A DNA stretch of 64,000 nucleotides. Origin: Deltaproteobacteria bacterium (GTDB lineage: Bacteria; Myxococcota; Myxococcia; Myxococcales; SZAS-1). A model generated the notes under the pieces. It was not told where the DNA came from and ran no database searches. It saw nothing but the letters and a program-made list of their open reading frames with translations. Positions 31,950 through 40,521 of the stretch are shown here, piece after piece; the first letter of the stretch is position 1; each line of letters opens with the position of its first letter. The stretch is taken from positions 1 to 64,000 of the forward strand of contig JAFEBB010000026.1 in NCBI GenBank assembly GCA_018266075.1, given 5' to 3'. Made by a program: the position numbers and the translations under genes.

Positions 31950-31970
31950 TTTCGCTCCCGAGCCACCGAG

Positions 31971-33749
31971 CTACTTCACGTTCAACGCGCCGGAACCCAG
32001 CATCTGCATGCCTTCCATGGCGAGCACTTGCTGGATGTTGAGGCCGTCGGTCATCTCGCCGGCCATGAGGGCCTTCATCAACTCGCCGTTGTCGTCCCAA
32101 GACTCCATCTTGGCGCGCCAGTAGGGGTTGAAGAAGTTGGGGCCCTCTTTCCAGTCGCCGAGGCGGTGGTAGTAGACCATCGCCTTGGAGATCGCCCGGC
32201 CCTTGCCGCGCTTGCTCTCGGAGGCCTTGTCGCCGAGCACCACCTTGCCGTCGCCGGTGTCGGCCTTCACGGCCTTCTCGGCGTTGTCGAGCTTGGTGTC
32301 GGTGGCCGAGCCGCCGCCGCCCGCGCCCACGTTGATGCTCACGCCCTGCTGCGAGACCTCCCAGGGGTGGTCGGTCTTGCCCTTGTCGTCCTGGCTCATG
32401 TCCGCGCTGGTGTACGCGTAGACCATGGGCTGGTTGTAGGGCGAGCTGGAGCTGCTCTTGAAGTCGATGAACGACTTGGTGCGGGTGTCGAAGGTATGGC
32501 TGCCGCCCGAGTGCGGCGAGCTCAGGAAGCCCAGGTCCATGCCCATGAGCTCATCGCCGTAGTGCGCGCTCGAGCCATTCTTGTTGGACTCGATGTAGCC
32601 CGAGGCGATGGGGCTGGGAATGATGAAGGCCGGCAGCGCGGGGATCATGCCCGGGCAGTCGTGCCAGCCGAACATGGCCATGCCGCCCGAGTCGTACGAC
32701 GCCACCGTGGTGCCGGTGTTGTCGTTGGGCGCATCGCGCTGGAAGATGCCCAGGTTCATGGGGAAGGCGCCCTCGGTGATGCCCGAGCGGCCCGCGCTCA
32801 TGAAGCCCATGATGTTGCCGGGGTTCTGCATCACCATGATGGGGCCCCAGAACGAGCCCGAGTCCATCTCGCACTCCGACTCGATGGGGCCCGAGGGGCC
32901 GACCATGGGGAGCAGCACCTCGAACGGCGTCATCGACGTGCCCAGGAAGCTGTTGCGGTCCCAGGTGAAGGGCGGGCGGGTGGCGTTGGCCACCGCGGTC
33001 ATCTCCTTGGCCTTGTCGTCGCTGTCGCTGGTGTCCACGGCGCCGGTGTACTGCTGCATGTTCAGCAGGCCCACCATCATGGAGTTCTTGGTGTCCACGC
33101 CGCCGCCGTTGGGGTCGTTCATGTTGTCGTCGTGAACCTGGTCGATCTCCTTGTTCATCATGAGCCACATCATCAGCTCGTAGTGGGTCATGGTCTGCGC
33201 CATCTCCAGGATCTGGATGTGCGTCTTGAGGGCGGAGAGCGCGTTGTTGAAGGGGTCGTCGAGCTTCTGGATCTTGCCGGCCATGTCGCCGTCGAAGTAG
33301 TCGACCATGTAGATGATGGCGTTGATGTCGGCCTCGATGCCGTGCCAGGTGTGCTCGATGCCGTCGCCGATGTCCCACTCGGCGAAGGCGGCGGCCGCCA
33401 GCGCGTACTCGCAGCCGGAGATCTCGCCGAAGGCCTCGAACATGCCCCAGTCCACCGAGGACATCATCGCGGCTTCGCTCATGTACGCGTGCAGCGTGGC
33501 GGCCTGCACCAGGCCGGCGGCGATGGCGCGGTTGGTGTACGCGTAGAAGTTGAACGCGCGCGCCTCCTGCACCGCCGTGGAGTAGGCCTTGGCGTCGGAG
33601 TAGTTCTGCAAGCGGATGCGGTTGCGCACGCTGAACGAGACGTTGATGGAGAGAAACACCATCACCGCCAGCGCGAGCAGCGAAACCGCCGCGAGCGGCA
33701 GCACCTGGCCCGACTGCGACCGCATGGTCTTGGCGTGAGTGAAGTTCAT
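31971..33749 (-). CDS. TadG-like pilus-associated membrane protein
   Basis: A 592-residue protein with one N-terminal transmembrane helix (QSGQVLPLAAVSLLALAVMVFLSINVSF, about residues 12-38), the typical TadG/Flp-assembly N-terminus with QSGQVLPL. The long following domain is Asp/Asn/Met-rich and rather polar, with no von Willebrand A motif visible. TadG proteins anchor or modulate the Flp pilus at the membrane. The start is placed at the ATG at 33749 (AGGG five bases upstream); an alternative GTG at 33761 overlaps the stop of the preceding gene by GTGA and is also plausible. Confidence 0.78.
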   Translation of the reverse strand: MNFTHAKTMRSQSGQVLPLAAVSLLALAVMVFLSINVSFSVRNRIRLQNYSDAKAYSTAVQEARAFNFYAYTNRAIAAGLVQAATLHAYMSEAAMMSSVDWGMFEAFGEISGCEYALAAAAFAEWDIGDGIEHTWHGIEADINAIIYMVDYFDGDMAGKIQKLDDPFNNALSALKTHIQILEMAQTMTHYELMMWLMMNKEIDQVHDDNMNDPNGGGVDTKNSMMVGLLNMQQYTGAVDTSDSDDKAKEMTAVANATRPPFTWDRNSFLGTSMTPFEVLLPMVGPSGPIESECEMDSGSFWGPIMVMQNPGNIMGFMSAGRSGITEGAFPMNLGIFQRDAPNDNTGTTVASYDSGGMAMFGWHDCPGMIPALPAFIIPSPIASGYIESNKNGSSAHYGDELMGMDLGFLSSPHSGGSHTFDTRTKSFIDFKSSSSSPYNQPMVYAYTSADMSQDDKGKTDHPWEVSQQGVSINVGAGGGGSATDTKLDNAEKAVKADTGDGKVVLGDKASESKRGKGRAISKAMVYYHRLGDWKEGPNFFNPYWRAKMESWDDNGELMKALMAGEMTDGLNIQQVLAMEGMQMLGSGALNVK

Positions 33750-33757
33750 GGCGGCCC

Positions 33758-34603
33758 TCACTTGTTATCGTTGGCCTTGGCGAAGCTCACGCACTCGTTC
33801 TCGGAGGGCAGCTGCGTGTCTTGGCCTTTGAGGTACAGGTTGCTCTGCATGCGCATCGCGTAGTTCTCGAAGATGGGCGCGATGTAGATGTGCATCTGGT
33901 TGGCGAGCCAGAGGTTGGAGCCCACATACGGACCCCAGGGGTTGTTCTCGGAGCCCATGCGCAGCACCTCGGGCACGGTCATGGCCAGGTAGGCGCGCGA
34001 GATGATCCAGTTCGCGAACGGAATGGGCATCACGTAGTTGAGCTGCACCTGCACGCGCAGCTTGGTGGCCAGGAACTTCTTCAGGTCGCTCTGCGGGCTC
34101 CAGCCCGAGGGCAGGTCCAACGTGGCGCGCGGGTCGTCGAAGTCGACCTGGCTGCTGGAGCCGTTGCTGTTCAGCGACTCCTCGGTGATGTTGGTGACGT
34201 CATCCTTCAGCGGGCCGCAGACCACCACCTTCACGAAGTCCATGCCCGGGGGGATGGTGTTGTTGAGCTTGAGGAGGAGGGTCTTCTTCATCACCGACGA
34301 GAAGTTGTTGGTGGGCTGAATGACCTCCATGGCGCCTGGGTTGCTGGCGTTGGTGAGCCAGGTGACGCTGGGCATGGCCAGCACCGGGAGCACCGCCGCC
34401 TGCGCGGCCGCGAGCATCTTGGTCTTGTCGGCGTGCTGCATGGAGCCCACGCGCGCCGCGCGGTAGGCCGCGTACTTGGCCATGTAGCGGGCCTGGCTGA
34501 TCAGGCCGAACTGGATGATGGAGAGCAGCAGGAAGATGTTGAGCGGCATGACGATCGCCGTCTCCACCGCTGCCTGCCCGCGCTGTCGCTTGAGCTTGTT
34601 CAT
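33758..34603 (-). CDS. TadE family minor pilin
   Basis: A 281-residue protein with the TadE signature RQRGQAAVETAIVMPLNIFLL near the N-terminus (residues 6-27), including the conserved Glu, then a periplasmic domain with one Cys in VVVCGPLKD. It is a prepilin-like minor subunit of the Tad apparatus. The ATG lies 19 bp after the Flp pilin stop, and the gene overlaps the next one by up to four bases. Confidence 0.88.
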   Translation of the reverse strand: MNKLKRQRGQAAVETAIVMPLNIFLLLSIIQFGLISQARYMAKYAAYRAARVGSMQHADKTKMLAAAQAAVLPVLAMPSVTWLTNASNPGAMEVIQPTNNFSSVMKKTLLLKLNNTIPPGMDFVKVVVCGPLKDDVTNITEESLNSNGSSSQVDFDDPRATLDLPSGWSPQSDLKKFLATKLRVQVQLNYVMPIPFANWIISRAYLAMTVPEVLRMGSENNPWGPYVGSNLWLANQMHIYIAPIFENYAMRMQSNLYLKGQDTQLPSENECVSFAKANDNK

Positions 34604-34621
34604 GAGCGTGGCCCTCGCGCC

Positions 34622-34843
34622 TTACGGCAGCGGCATGTTCAGCACGTAGTAGACGCTGTCGAGATACATGTTGATCGCGTTGAGCAACGCGGGGAGCACG
34701 TAGGCGATGGCGGTGGCGCCACCGACGACCGAGCCGAACAAGGTGATGGTGGAGTACTCCACCATCGCCTGGCCGCCCTGACCGCGCAGGAGCCCCAGCC
34801 AACTCGATTCGCGAACCGTCTGCCGCCAAATTCCAAAGCGCAT
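34622..34843 (-). CDS. Flp/Fap-type IVb pilin
   Basis: Small 73-residue prepilin that heads the minus-strand run. A basic leader is followed by GGQAMVEYSTITLFGSVVGG, the type IVb processing motif with Gly at the cleavage position, then the hydrophobic helix with the conserved Glu-Tyr pair. The length matches Flp pilins (55-75 residues). The subunit polymerises into Tad pili for attachment. The ATG at 34843 has AGGTGA seven bases upstream. No Tad ATPase, secretin or prepilin peptidase genes are in the window, so the rest of the machine must lie elsewhere. Confidence 0.85.
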   Translation of the reverse strand: MRFGIWRQTVRESSWLGLLRGQGGQAMVEYSTITLFGSVVGGATAIAYVLPALLNAINMYLDSVYYVLNMPLP

Positions 34844-35078
34844 GGGTTGGTCACCTCGACGGAAAGCAGTCTACGTCGGCTCGAGAAGCAAAAACGTCGG
34901 TCAGATGGACGCGCCGGAGCCGCGCAAGCACGTAACGTCGTTGTCTATTTTGACATCGAACGTGATCCAGATCGCGCAGCCCAAACGGGTATTCTGCGTT
35001 CCGGATCACACCTCGCGGGATTTGCCGCGCCGTTCGACCTGACGCGGATCAGCCTGAAACCACGACGAAATTACCCAT
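34844..35078. other. Intergenic region upstream of the Flp pilin operon
   Basis: This 235-bp stretch is noticeably more AT-rich than the surrounding coding DNA and should hold the promoter of the pilin run. I see TTGACA on the plus strand (34948-34953) and TAGACT on the minus strand, but neither has a convincing partner box at the right spacing, so no promoter is called. No open frame is evident. Confidence 0.4.
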
Positions 35079-36269
35079 TCACGGCACGGTGAGCGTGGCC
35101 TGGCTGCGGTGGCAGCCGAGGTCGCGGACCTCGAGGGTGTGGGTGCCTTGGGCACCTGCCGGGAGCCGGCCGACGAAGGCGTCGAGCGAGGATTGGTAGC
35201 TGCCGAGGATCGGCTGACCGTCGAGGGTGGCGTCGATGATGGCGTCGAGGTGATCGCCGCTCGCGAAGATCTCGCCGTTCACCAGCTGCGCCGCAGAGAG
35301 CGTGGCCGCGGGCGCGCTGGGATCGCAGACGATGCCCGGGAGCGCTTGCCAGTCCTCACCGCCGCGGCCGTCGCGCACGACCACCCAGAGCGTGAAGTGG
35401 CGATCGCCGGGGATGACGTGCTCGATGCCGTCGCCCACGCCGTCGGGGATGTTGAGGAACTGCTGCACGGTCGTGTCGTTGTCCGTGGTGCGGTCCTGCG
35501 CGAGGCTGCCCGCCGAGGTGAACCAGGAGAAAGCGGCCGTTTCGGTGCGCGGATCGGGCGTGCCGTCGAGGCCGATGGCCACGTAGCTCTCGTGGGCGCC
35601 GCTCGAGGCGCGGGCGAAGAGGGGCACGCTGGTGCCGGGCAGCGCGAGCAGCGGGTGCTCGGGGCGGATCTCGTCGGTATCCGTCGCGACGAGGCCGAGC
35701 TCGGGGTTGTGGTTGAGGTTGGGCTCCTCGCTCACGCGCAGCCGCTTGATGACGAGCTGGCTGGGGATCTGCTTGCTCACCACGAGCTGGAAGAGCTGCG
35801 CGGCGCTCGCGCCCTGCGGCAGCGACGACACGTCAGTTCCCAGCGCCACCCCGAGCACCACCGCGAGCACGCCCGCCTGCCGGGTGACGGCGTTCGCGGG
35901 CTGCGCGTCGAAGAGCCCCGCGGGCGCGGTGTAGCTGGCGGTGTTGATGCCCAGGAAGTGCGCGCCAGGGGGCAGCCCGCCATCGGCGACGAAGAGCCCC
36001 TGCGCGTCGGCGACGGTCTGGTACTGCGAGCAGGGGTTGGAGCCCAGCCCGGTGGGATCCGGATCGCACGCCAGGTAGAGCATGGTGATGGGCAGCCCGG
36101 GCTGGCCCGGATCCACCACCAGCGAGGCGAGGTTGGCGGTGTCGCCCGGGTGCAGATCCGGCGGATCCGCGCGCATGCCCAGCACGCGGAAGCCGGCGAC
36201 CTGCGACTGCGGCGCGAAGTCGGTGCCGCAGCCCGCGAGCAGGAGCGCGAAGAGAGCGAGGCGGCGCAT
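35079..36269 (-). CDS. Hypothetical lipoprotein coupled to the TonB-TBDR gene
   Basis: A 396-residue lipoprotein with lipobox LLAGC at residues 10-14. The rest is beta-rich with repeated Gly/Pro/Asp turns, with cysteine pairs CDPDP...C and C...C near both ends (LACDPDP, NPCSQY, IVCDPS, LGCH). It looks like an outer-membrane or surface-exposed lipoprotein. Its ATG is immediately adjacent to the TAG stop of the receptor gene (TAGATG), so the pair is co-translated. Myxococcota often pair receptors with such lipoproteins, and a role as accessory surface ligand-binding protein is inference. Confidence 0.85.
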   Translation of the reverse strand: MRRLALFALLLAGCGTDFAPQSQVAGFRVLGMRADPPDLHPGDTANLASLVVDPGQPGLPITMLYLACDPDPTGLGSNPCSQYQTVADAQGLFVADGGLPPGAHFLGINTASYTAPAGLFDAQPANAVTRQAGVLAVVLGVALGTDVSSLPQGASAAQLFQLVVSKQIPSQLVIKRLRVSEEPNLNHNPELGLVATDTDEIRPEHPLLALPGTSVPLFARASSGAHESYVAIGLDGTPDPRTETAAFSWFTSAGSLAQDRTTDNDTTVQQFLNIPDGVGDGIEHVIPGDRHFTLWVVVRDGRGGEDWQALPGIVCDPSAPAATLSAAQLVNGEIFASGDHLDAIIDATLDGQPILGSYQSSLDAFVGRLPAGAQGTHTLEVRDLGCHRSQATLTVP

Positions 36270-38969
36270 CTAGAACTCTCCCTTCACGCCGAAGGACGGG
36301 ATGATGGGCAGCCCCGAGAGGTAGGCGATCTTCGTATAGTCGAAATTATAAAGTGTATATTCCGGGTTGCGGCGGTTGGTGATGTTCTGCACGTCCAGGT
36401 AGAGCGTGAGCATCCACTTCTCGAAGACGAAGCGCTTGTCCACGCGCGCGTCGAGCTGGAAGAAGGCGGGCACGCGCTCCGAGAAGAAGTCGCCCGGAAT
36501 GGGGATGTAGAGATCGCCGTCCGCGTCGTAGACGCTGGTGGTCACGGGCGTGACCGGGTTGCCGCTGGCGTACTGGCCGCGCACGCCCACGATCCAGTTC
36601 TGGGGCAGCTTGTAGCTGAGGATGGCGATGAGGTGGTGCGGTTGATCGAGCGGGAAGATCGACCAGCCCTTGCTGCCGAAGGTGCTGCAGTCCGGCCGGA
36701 CGTTGTTGAGTGTGAATTGTGAATTGCACACTTCGGTGTGCTCGAGCGAGTAGCTCACCCAGCCGAAGAGGTTCCGGGTGAGCTGCTTGCGGAACAGCAG
36801 TTCGAGGCCGTAGCTGCGGCCCACGCCGCCGTTGTCGTAGCGCTCGGGCACCTGCACGCCATCGCGCACCACGATGGCGTCGGTGGTTTGCACCTGGGCG
36901 AACAGCCACTTGAAGTAGCCCTGAACATCGAGCGTGAAGCCGCTGCCGAAGTCGTGCTCCACGCCGAGCATGTACTGCTCCGCGCCCTCGGGCTGCAGAT
37001 CCGGATTGCCGAGCTTGGGCGTGGTCAGACCCAGTCGATAGTCGGGCGGCTGGTGATACAGGCCGACGGCGGCCTTCAAGGTCGTGGTCTCGCCGAGCTG
37101 CTGGAACGCGGCGATGCGCGGATCCGCGCGGACGGCGTGCAGGTCCTCGTACCAGTCGAGCCGCACGCCAGGGATGATCCGGAGCTTCGGCGTGGGCTGC
37201 CAGAACGCCTGCGCGAGCAGCGACGGCTCGAGGATCTTCCCCGTCGCCTCGGCGCTCACCAGCTCGCGCGAGGTGATCGGATCGGGCAGCTGCTCGACTT
37301 GATAGAACTCCGCGGCCGGTACTTCGGCGGTGTACTTGTAAGGTGCATAGAAGACATCGAGGCCGCCTTCGAGCGTGAGGCTATTGAGTACCTGCCAATC
37401 GAAGAGCTCGTGCACGGCGGTGATGCTGGAACGTGTGTCGCCGCGGATGTCCTCGCCGAGCGAGTTGTCGAGGATGTTGAGCCCGGTTTGCAGCGAGAGC
37501 TTCTGGGTCAAGTTGTCCGTGTATTTGTGCGTCCAGTTCGCGCTCAGCACGTGAAAGCCGATGTGCGTCTCGAAGCTGGCGCGGGCCTCGGGATCGATGT
37601 CGGCGGCGTTGTCGAGGAGCAAGGCGAGCGCGTCGTCCGAGCCGAAGACGGTGACCGTGAGGTGATCGCGCTTGCCCGGCGGATGCCAGTCGAGGCGCGC
37701 CTGGTAGTCGTAGTAGCGCGGCGCAAGTGTGAAATTCAATCCGAAGCTCTTGGGCAGGAATTGATTCAACAGTGCGTCGATGTAGCTGCGCCGGCCGGCG
37801 ATGGCGAAGCTGAGCTGGTCATTGATCGGGCCCTCGAGGAGCACGCTGGCGTCGATGACGTTGGCGTTCACGTAGCCGTGGATGGCGTTCGCATCCGGCG
37901 GGCGCGAGGCGGCGGTGATGAGCCCGCCGATGGCGCGGCCGTGGTCGACGTTGAAGTTGCCGGGGCTGAAGGTGATGTCCTGCAACAGATCCGCGTTGTA
38001 GACGCTGGTGAGTCCACCGAAGTGGAAGAGCTGCGGCACCACGGCGTCGTCGATGTACACGCGCGTGTCCCAGGGCTTGGAGCCGCGGACAATCAACAAT
38101 CCAATTCCATAAGGCGCTCGCGCGACGCCAGGCAGGTTCTCGACAACTTTGAGCGCGTCGCCCTGCGTGCCCGGGATGAGCCGGATCTCCTCTTCGCTGA
38201 GCGTGGTGCGCGCGACTTCCTTGCGCACGCGCTCGGCGGTGACCGTGCTCTCGAAGCCCGAGTAGCTGTTCGCCATCACATAGTACGTGGCGTGCGTGGC
38301 CTGCCCCGGCGCGACGGCTTCTTGCGTCTCGAAGCGCTGGTGATCCGCCAGCGACACGACGACGGAGTACGTCCCCGGCGGCAAGTCCTCGAACTCGAAG
38401 TGGCCCTTCTCGTCGGTCTTGGTCGTGCTCGGGGCGGATCCGGATCCGCCGTCCGGCTCGGCCACGACGACGTCCGCGAACGCGAGCGGCTTGCGCGTTC
38501 CGCGCTCGAGCGCGCGGCCTTCGAACGTCACCTGGTGCTTGGGCTCGGGCGGCCCGGCGTCGGTGCCTTCGGGGCCGGCGTCGGGCGTCTCGGGCGCGAG
38601 GGTGAAGCTGTAGCGATATTGGATCCGCACCGGCGCGGGCGCGTTGTCGATTTCCGCGGGCGAGAACACGAACTGCTTCACCGCGCCGAGCGCCGCTTCG
38701 TCGAAGCCGTGGCCTGCGCCCTGGAGCACCTGCGCATCGGCGACGTGGCCTTTGTCGTCGATGTCCACCTGCAGCACCACTTCGCCTTGCAGGTGCTGCG
38801 CCTCGGCGTCGGGCGGGTAGGGCGCGGGCACGAACGTGACCAGCGCGGGCGGCTTGGTGAGCACGCCCTTGGGGCCGGCGTCGGCCTGCGCGTCGGCGTT
38901 GGCGCTGTCCGCGAACGCGCGCGGAACACTCAGCGTCGCGAGCAGCAGACCGGCGAGGAGCAGGCGCAT
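36270..38969 (-). CDS. TonB-dependent receptor with N-terminal TonB domain
   Basis: An 899-residue outer-membrane protein. Signal peptide residues 1-20 are followed by a TonB C-terminal (energy-transducer) domain at about 45-135 (TFVPAPYPPDAEAQHLQGEVVLQVDID and VKQFVFSPA). Next is a carboxypeptidase-regulatory-like beta domain (145-235; FEDLPPGTYSVVVSLADH), a plug domain (245-365; IPGTQGDALKVVENLPGVARAP) and a 22-strand barrel to the end, which finishes in GVKGEF. The TonB domain is normally on a separate protein, and its fusion to the receptor is a Myxococcota/Bacteroidota-like architecture. The substrate is unknown. A TATAAC -10-like box precedes the ATG. It is co-transcribed with the lipoprotein gene. 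Confidence 0.92.
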   Translation of the reverse strand: MRLLLAGLLLATLSVPRAFADSANADAQADAGPKGVLTKPPALVTFVPAPYPPDAEAQHLQGEVVLQVDIDDKGHVADAQVLQGAGHGFDEAALGAVKQFVFSPAEIDNAPAPVRIQYRYSFTLAPETPDAGPEGTDAGPPEPKHQVTFEGRALERGTRKPLAFADVVVAEPDGGSGSAPSTTKTDEKGHFEFEDLPPGTYSVVVSLADHQRFETQEAVAPGQATHATYYVMANSYSGFESTVTAERVRKEVARTTLSEEEIRLIPGTQGDALKVVENLPGVARAPYGIGLLIVRGSKPWDTRVYIDDAVVPQLFHFGGLTSVYNADLLQDITFSPGNFNVDHGRAIGGLITAASRPPDANAIHGYVNANVIDASVLLEGPINDQLSFAIAGRRSYIDALLNQFLPKSFGLNFTLAPRYYDYQARLDWHPPGKRDHLTVTVFGSDDALALLLDNAADIDPEARASFETHIGFHVLSANWTHKYTDNLTQKLSLQTGLNILDNSLGEDIRGDTRSSITAVHELFDWQVLNSLTLEGGLDVFYAPYKYTAEVPAAEFYQVEQLPDPITSRELVSAEATGKILEPSLLAQAFWQPTPKLRIIPGVRLDWYEDLHAVRADPRIAAFQQLGETTTLKAAVGLYHQPPDYRLGLTTPKLGNPDLQPEGAEQYMLGVEHDFGSGFTLDVQGYFKWLFAQVQTTDAIVVRDGVQVPERYDNGGVGRSYGLELLFRKQLTRNLFGWVSYSLEHTEVCNSQFTLNNVRPDCSTFGSKGWSIFPLDQPHHLIAILSYKLPQNWIVGVRGQYASGNPVTPVTTSVYDADGDLYIPIPGDFFSERVPAFFQLDARVDKRFVFEKWMLTLYLDVQNITNRRNPEYTLYNFDYTKIAYLSGLPIIPSFGVKGEF

Positions 38970-38995
38970 GGCGGCGCCCGGTTATAGCGCGGCAC

Positions 38996-39703
38996 CTACT
39001 TCTTCACAGCGTCGCTGACGATGAACGCCTTGCCGTTGCTCGCGCCCGTGATTTCCCAGATCTCCTCAGCGCCGTCGCAATCGCTGGTGCCCACCGCGCG
39101 CACCACGAACTTCGCCCCGCGGCCCTTGCCCTCGGAGGTGAAGCTGTAGCGGAAGTGCAGCGGCTCCTTCGGTGCGAAGCCGAGCGCCTTCCAGGTCGCG
39201 CCGGAGAACGTCTTCGCGTCGGGCACGCAGAGCTTGGTCGGCTGGCTGCAGCAGGGCGCGGCCGGCGTGTACTCCTCCGTCGCGGGAAACTCGAAGTCGG
39301 GTTTGGGCCCGTTCTTGAGGCGCAGCTGGCGCGCGGCCTGGCCGAGCGCGCGCAAGTTGGACACCGCCTCCGAGGCCACGCCTTCCTGGCGCAGCCTGGC
39401 GGTCTCGGGACTGGCCACGTCGGCGGCGGTGGACGACTCGTGGAACGCCTGGCCGATGCCGGGACACGCGCGCATCAACGCCCGACCGGGATGCGCCACG
39501 CCGCATGCCTGCTCGGCTTCGGAGAGCGCGCTGCACTTCTCGAGGAAGTGGCCGCGCAAGGTCGCGATCCGCGAGGCGTCGCCGTGGAGCACGTCGCCGA
39601 CGACGTCTTGCTTGAAGTCCTTGCCGTGCTCGATGTCGGACCAGATCTGGCTGCAGCGATCGCCGCTGGCGGCGAGGGCGAGGGCGAGCAAGGAAGCGAG
39701 CAT
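38996..39703 (-). CDS. Secreted protein with pilin-like C-terminal domain
   Basis: A 235-residue exported protein starting MLASLLALALAASGDRC (alternative ATGs at 39730 and 39772 lengthen the leader). The C-terminal 90 residues carry PCCSQP, CVPD, ATWKALGFAPKEPLHFRYSF, VVRAVGTSDCDGAEEIWEITG, a set I associate with the globular domain of type IV pilin-like proteins of Myxococcota. The N-terminal prepilin helix and peptidase site are missing, so this would be a soluble periplasmic or secreted relative. The family assignment rests on memory of similar sequences. Function unknown. Confidence 0.72.
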   Translation of the reverse strand: MLASLLALALAASGDRCSQIWSDIEHGKDFKQDVVGDVLHGDASRIATLRGHFLEKCSALSEAEQACGVAHPGRALMRACPGIGQAFHESSTAADVASPETARLRQEGVASEAVSNLRALGQAARQLRLKNGPKPDFEFPATEEYTPAAPCCSQPTKLCVPDAKTFSGATWKALGFAPKEPLHFRYSFTSEGKGRGAKFVVRAVGTSDCDGAEEIWEITGASNGKAFIVSDAVKK

Positions 39704-39786
39704 GGGCACCGTCCGGGAGTGGCCAAGCATGGTCCGACTGGGCCCGGAACTGAAGTCCGGCGAAGGAAGCATTAAGCTCGGGATCC

Positions 39787-40509
39787 ATGGCCCCGGACAC
39801 GCTGGCCTATCGCGAGGAGCTCCGCCCCCAGCTGCCGCGCTGGTACCGCGGCTGGGAGCACTTCGCGTTCACCAACGTCCTGCTCGGCGGGATCACGCTG
39901 GCGCTGATCGCCCGGGTTCACGCGCCGCGCGCCCTCGACTTCCTCGCGATTCCGGCCGCGTTCGTGATGTCGAACCTGGTGGAGTACGTGGCCCACCGCT
40001 ATCCGCTGCACCGGCCGCTCGGGCCATTTCGATATATCTATAAAGCCCACGGCATCCGGCACCACCGCTTCTTCACGGGCGACACGCCGGAGCACATGAC
40101 CACCGACAAGCCCTTCGACTTCGCGGTGGTCCTCTTCGGGCCGCAGTCGCAGCTGGCGATGCTGGGCGGCGTGGGCTTTCCGCTGACGTGGCTGACGGAG
40201 CGGCTCGCGGGCCACGACGCGGCGATGATCTTCGGCGCCACGGCGACGGCGTACTTCCTGACCTACGAGTGGCTGCACCTCCTTTACCACCTGCCGGCGA
40301 GCCATCCGCTCACGCGGCTGCCCGGGCTCGCGCGGCTGCAGAACCACCACCGGCTGCACCACGAGCCGCGGCTGATGTCGAAGTGGAACTTCAACATCAC
40401 CTTCCCCATCTTCGACGCCATCTTGGGAACGAACATTCAGGAAGAAACCAGGAACCAGGAACCAGGAACCAGGAACCAGCCCGACGCGCCCGAGATTCAG
40501 TCGCGCTGA
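39787..40509 (+). CDS. Fatty acid hydroxylase / sterol desaturase family protein
   Basis: A 240-residue integral membrane di-iron enzyme. Its His motifs are HRYPLHR, HGIRHHRFF and NHHRLHH, the eight-to-ten-His set that binds two irons. The hydrophobic segments (about 25-65 and 110-165) frame them. The family hydroxylates or desaturates fatty acyl chains or sterols. The C-terminal tail (residues 218-240; QEETRNQEPGTRNQ) derives from a heptanucleotide tandem repeat and is probably not functional. The small secreted protein gene follows on the same strand. Confidence 0.88.
   Translation: MAPDTLAYREELRPQLPRWYRGWEHFAFTNVLLGGITLALIARVHAPRALDFLAIPAAFVMSNLVEYVAHRYPLHRPLGPFRYIYKAHGIRHHRFFTGDTPEHMTTDKPFDFAVVLFGPQSQLAMLGGVGFPLTWLTERLAGHDAAMIFGATATAYFLTYEWLHLLYHLPASHPLTRLPGLARLQNHHRLHHEPRLMSKWNFNITFPIFDAILGTNIQEETRNQEPGTRNQPDAPEIQSR
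40446..40479 (+). repeat. Heptanucleotide tandem repeat AACCAGG (4.9 copies)
   Basis: Four perfect copies of AACCAGG and a partial fifth sit at the 3' end of the hydroxylase gene. Seven is not a multiple of three, so gain or loss of a unit would alter the last 20 or so codons, after the catalytic histidines. Confidence 0.9.
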
Positions 40510-40521
40510 TAGACTGCGCGG

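Noticed and set aside
34844-35078. TTGACA-like and TAGACT-like boxes upstream of the Flp pilin gene.
   Set aside because: No partner hexamers at 16-18 bp; the promoter of the operon was left uncalled.
40446-40479. Heptad array as part of a CRISPR.
   Set aside because: Units are only 7 bp without spacers; it is a simple tandem repeat. No CRISPR-like direct repeats were found in the window.
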